DNA of 14,865 nucleotides from CAZFLM01 sp964519955 (GTDB lineage Bacteria; Armatimonadota; Chthonomonadetes; Chthonomonadales; CAJBBX01). Position numbers and translations under genes: made by a program. The notes beneath the pieces were generated by a model. It worked only from the letters and a program-made list of their open reading frames with translations, searched no databases and was not told the DNA's origin. Location: contig CAZFLM010000116.1 in the NCBI GenBank assembly GCA_964519955.1, forward strand, positions 1-14,865, read 5' to 3'. Below are positions 14,239 to 14,865 of this stretch, one piece after another (position 1 is the stretch's first letter; each line of letters begins with the position of its first letter).

Positions 14239-14865
14239 CGCTCGGGTTGGAACCCGGGTCTGGGTGGTGCGTTGCCTGTCGCCCGGGTTGAAACCCGGGC
14301 CTGGGCGGTGCGTTGCCTGTCGCCCGGGTTGAAACCCGGGCCTGGGCGGTGCGAAGTCCCCTGCGGGGACTGGGGTGGGTGCGTGGCGTATGGCCCGAAC
14401 CCCCGATAGGGGGTTTCGCGTCGTGCCAGCCGGCATTTCAATGGCAGGCGTTGCGGTGGCGCGATGGCCGCGGCATGGTCGGACGCCCGGGACAAGACTC
14501 GGGCCTGGGTGGTGCGTTGCCTGCCGCCCGGGTTGAAACGCGGGGCTGGGCGGTGCGCTGCGTGCCGCCCGGGTTGAAACCCGGGCCTGGGCGGTGCGAA
14601 GTCCCCTGCGGGGACTGGGGTGGGTGCGTGGCGTATGGCCCGAACCCCCGATAGGGGGTTTCGCGTCGTGCCAGCCGGCATTTCAATGGCAGGCGTTGCG
14701 GTGGCGCGATGGCCGCGGCATGGTCGGACGCCCGGGACAAGACTCGGGCCTGGGTGGTGCGTTGCCTGCCGCCCGGGTTGAAACGCGGGGCTGGGCGGTG
14801 CGCTGCGTGCCGCCCGGGTTGAAACCCGGGCCTGGGCGGTGCGAAGTCCCCTGCGGGGACTGGGG
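14239..14865. repeat. 41-bp modules nested in a 245-bp higher-order tandem repeat
   Basis: This 627-bp stretch holds no credible gene. A 41-bp module with core CCCGGGTTGAAACCCGGG starts at 14239 (degenerate), 14280, 14321, 14484, 14525, 14566, 14729, 14770 and 14811. From 14321 the pattern is organised in a 245-bp unit of three modules plus 122 bp of unique sequence. Copies 14321-14565 and 14566-14810 appear identical by eye, and a third partial copy runs to the window end. The 122-bp part carries hairpins GTCCCC-TGC-GGGGAC and AACCCCC-GATA-GGGGGTT (14398-14415 in copy 1). The hairpin adjacent to the hydrolase stop could also terminate its transcript. Confidence 0.93.

Noticed and set aside
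13938..14681. 247-codon - strand frame with repeated RPGFQPG and RPGFNPG peptides
   Set aside because: The peptides are translations of the 41/245-bp repeat. Since neither period is a multiple of 3, successive copies are read in different frames, which is not the behaviour of a repeat protein.
14239..14865. CRISPR-like array, because GTTGAAAC recurs as at the 3' end of many CRISPR repeats
   Set aside because: The intervals between cores are themselves repeated rather than unique, the 41-bp module leaves no spacer-sized variable segment, the core is a perfect palindrome, and no cas gene is present.

Overview
The window is very GC-rich bacterial DNA with Shine-Dalgarno-type starts, tight gene packing and one textbook sigma70-type promoter (TTGACA-N17-TATAAT) in front of a tRNA. 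No 16S or other definitive marker is present. The gene styles (secreted glycoside hydrolase with an inserted carbohydrate-binding domain, Gfo/Idh/MocA dehydrogenase, many dispersed low-complexity repeats) recall environmental Armatimonadota or Planctomycetota-like lineages. That placement is an inference of low confidence.

Layout. (1) 105-2384, + strand: four tightly packed small genes of phage-tail character, one of them a LamG-fold protein. They look like the 3' end of a prophage or tail-derived locus whose remainder lies to the left. (2) 2372-2557: an array of degenerate 7-bp repeats that forms the convergent terminator and supplies the stop codons of both flanking genes. (3) 2551-6486, - strand: an apparent operon of a secreted protein with a polycationic tail, a lipoprotein-type M24 aminopeptidase P and a Gfo/Idh/MocA dehydrogenase. 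The first two are translationally coupled. (4) 6487-6763: a repeat-rich spacer with a second heptamer array (7-bp unit), a two-hairpin element and other palindromes. (5) 6764-9645, - strand: a TPR protein, tRNA-guanine transglycosylase (tgt, apparently starting at ATC) and an HD-domain phosphohydrolase overlapping tgt by 17 bp. (6) 9907-11220, - strand: UDP-glucose 6-dehydrogenase. (7) 11333-11501: terminator, tRNA-Arg(CCG) and its consensus promoter, all on the - strand. (8) 11611-14232, + strand: a large secreted clan GH-A-like glycoside hydrolase. (9) 14239 to the window end: a hierarchical tandem repeat, with 41-bp modules nested in an exact 245-bp higher-order unit that runs off the window.

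The protein genes are mostly recognisable housekeeping, carbohydrate or envelope functions. I see no defence system, CRISPR-cas locus or transposase. The least explained material is non-coding: two heptamer arrays, and a dispersed two-hairpin element whose stems differ between copies in a compensatory way and which appears to be the seed of the 245-bp satellite.
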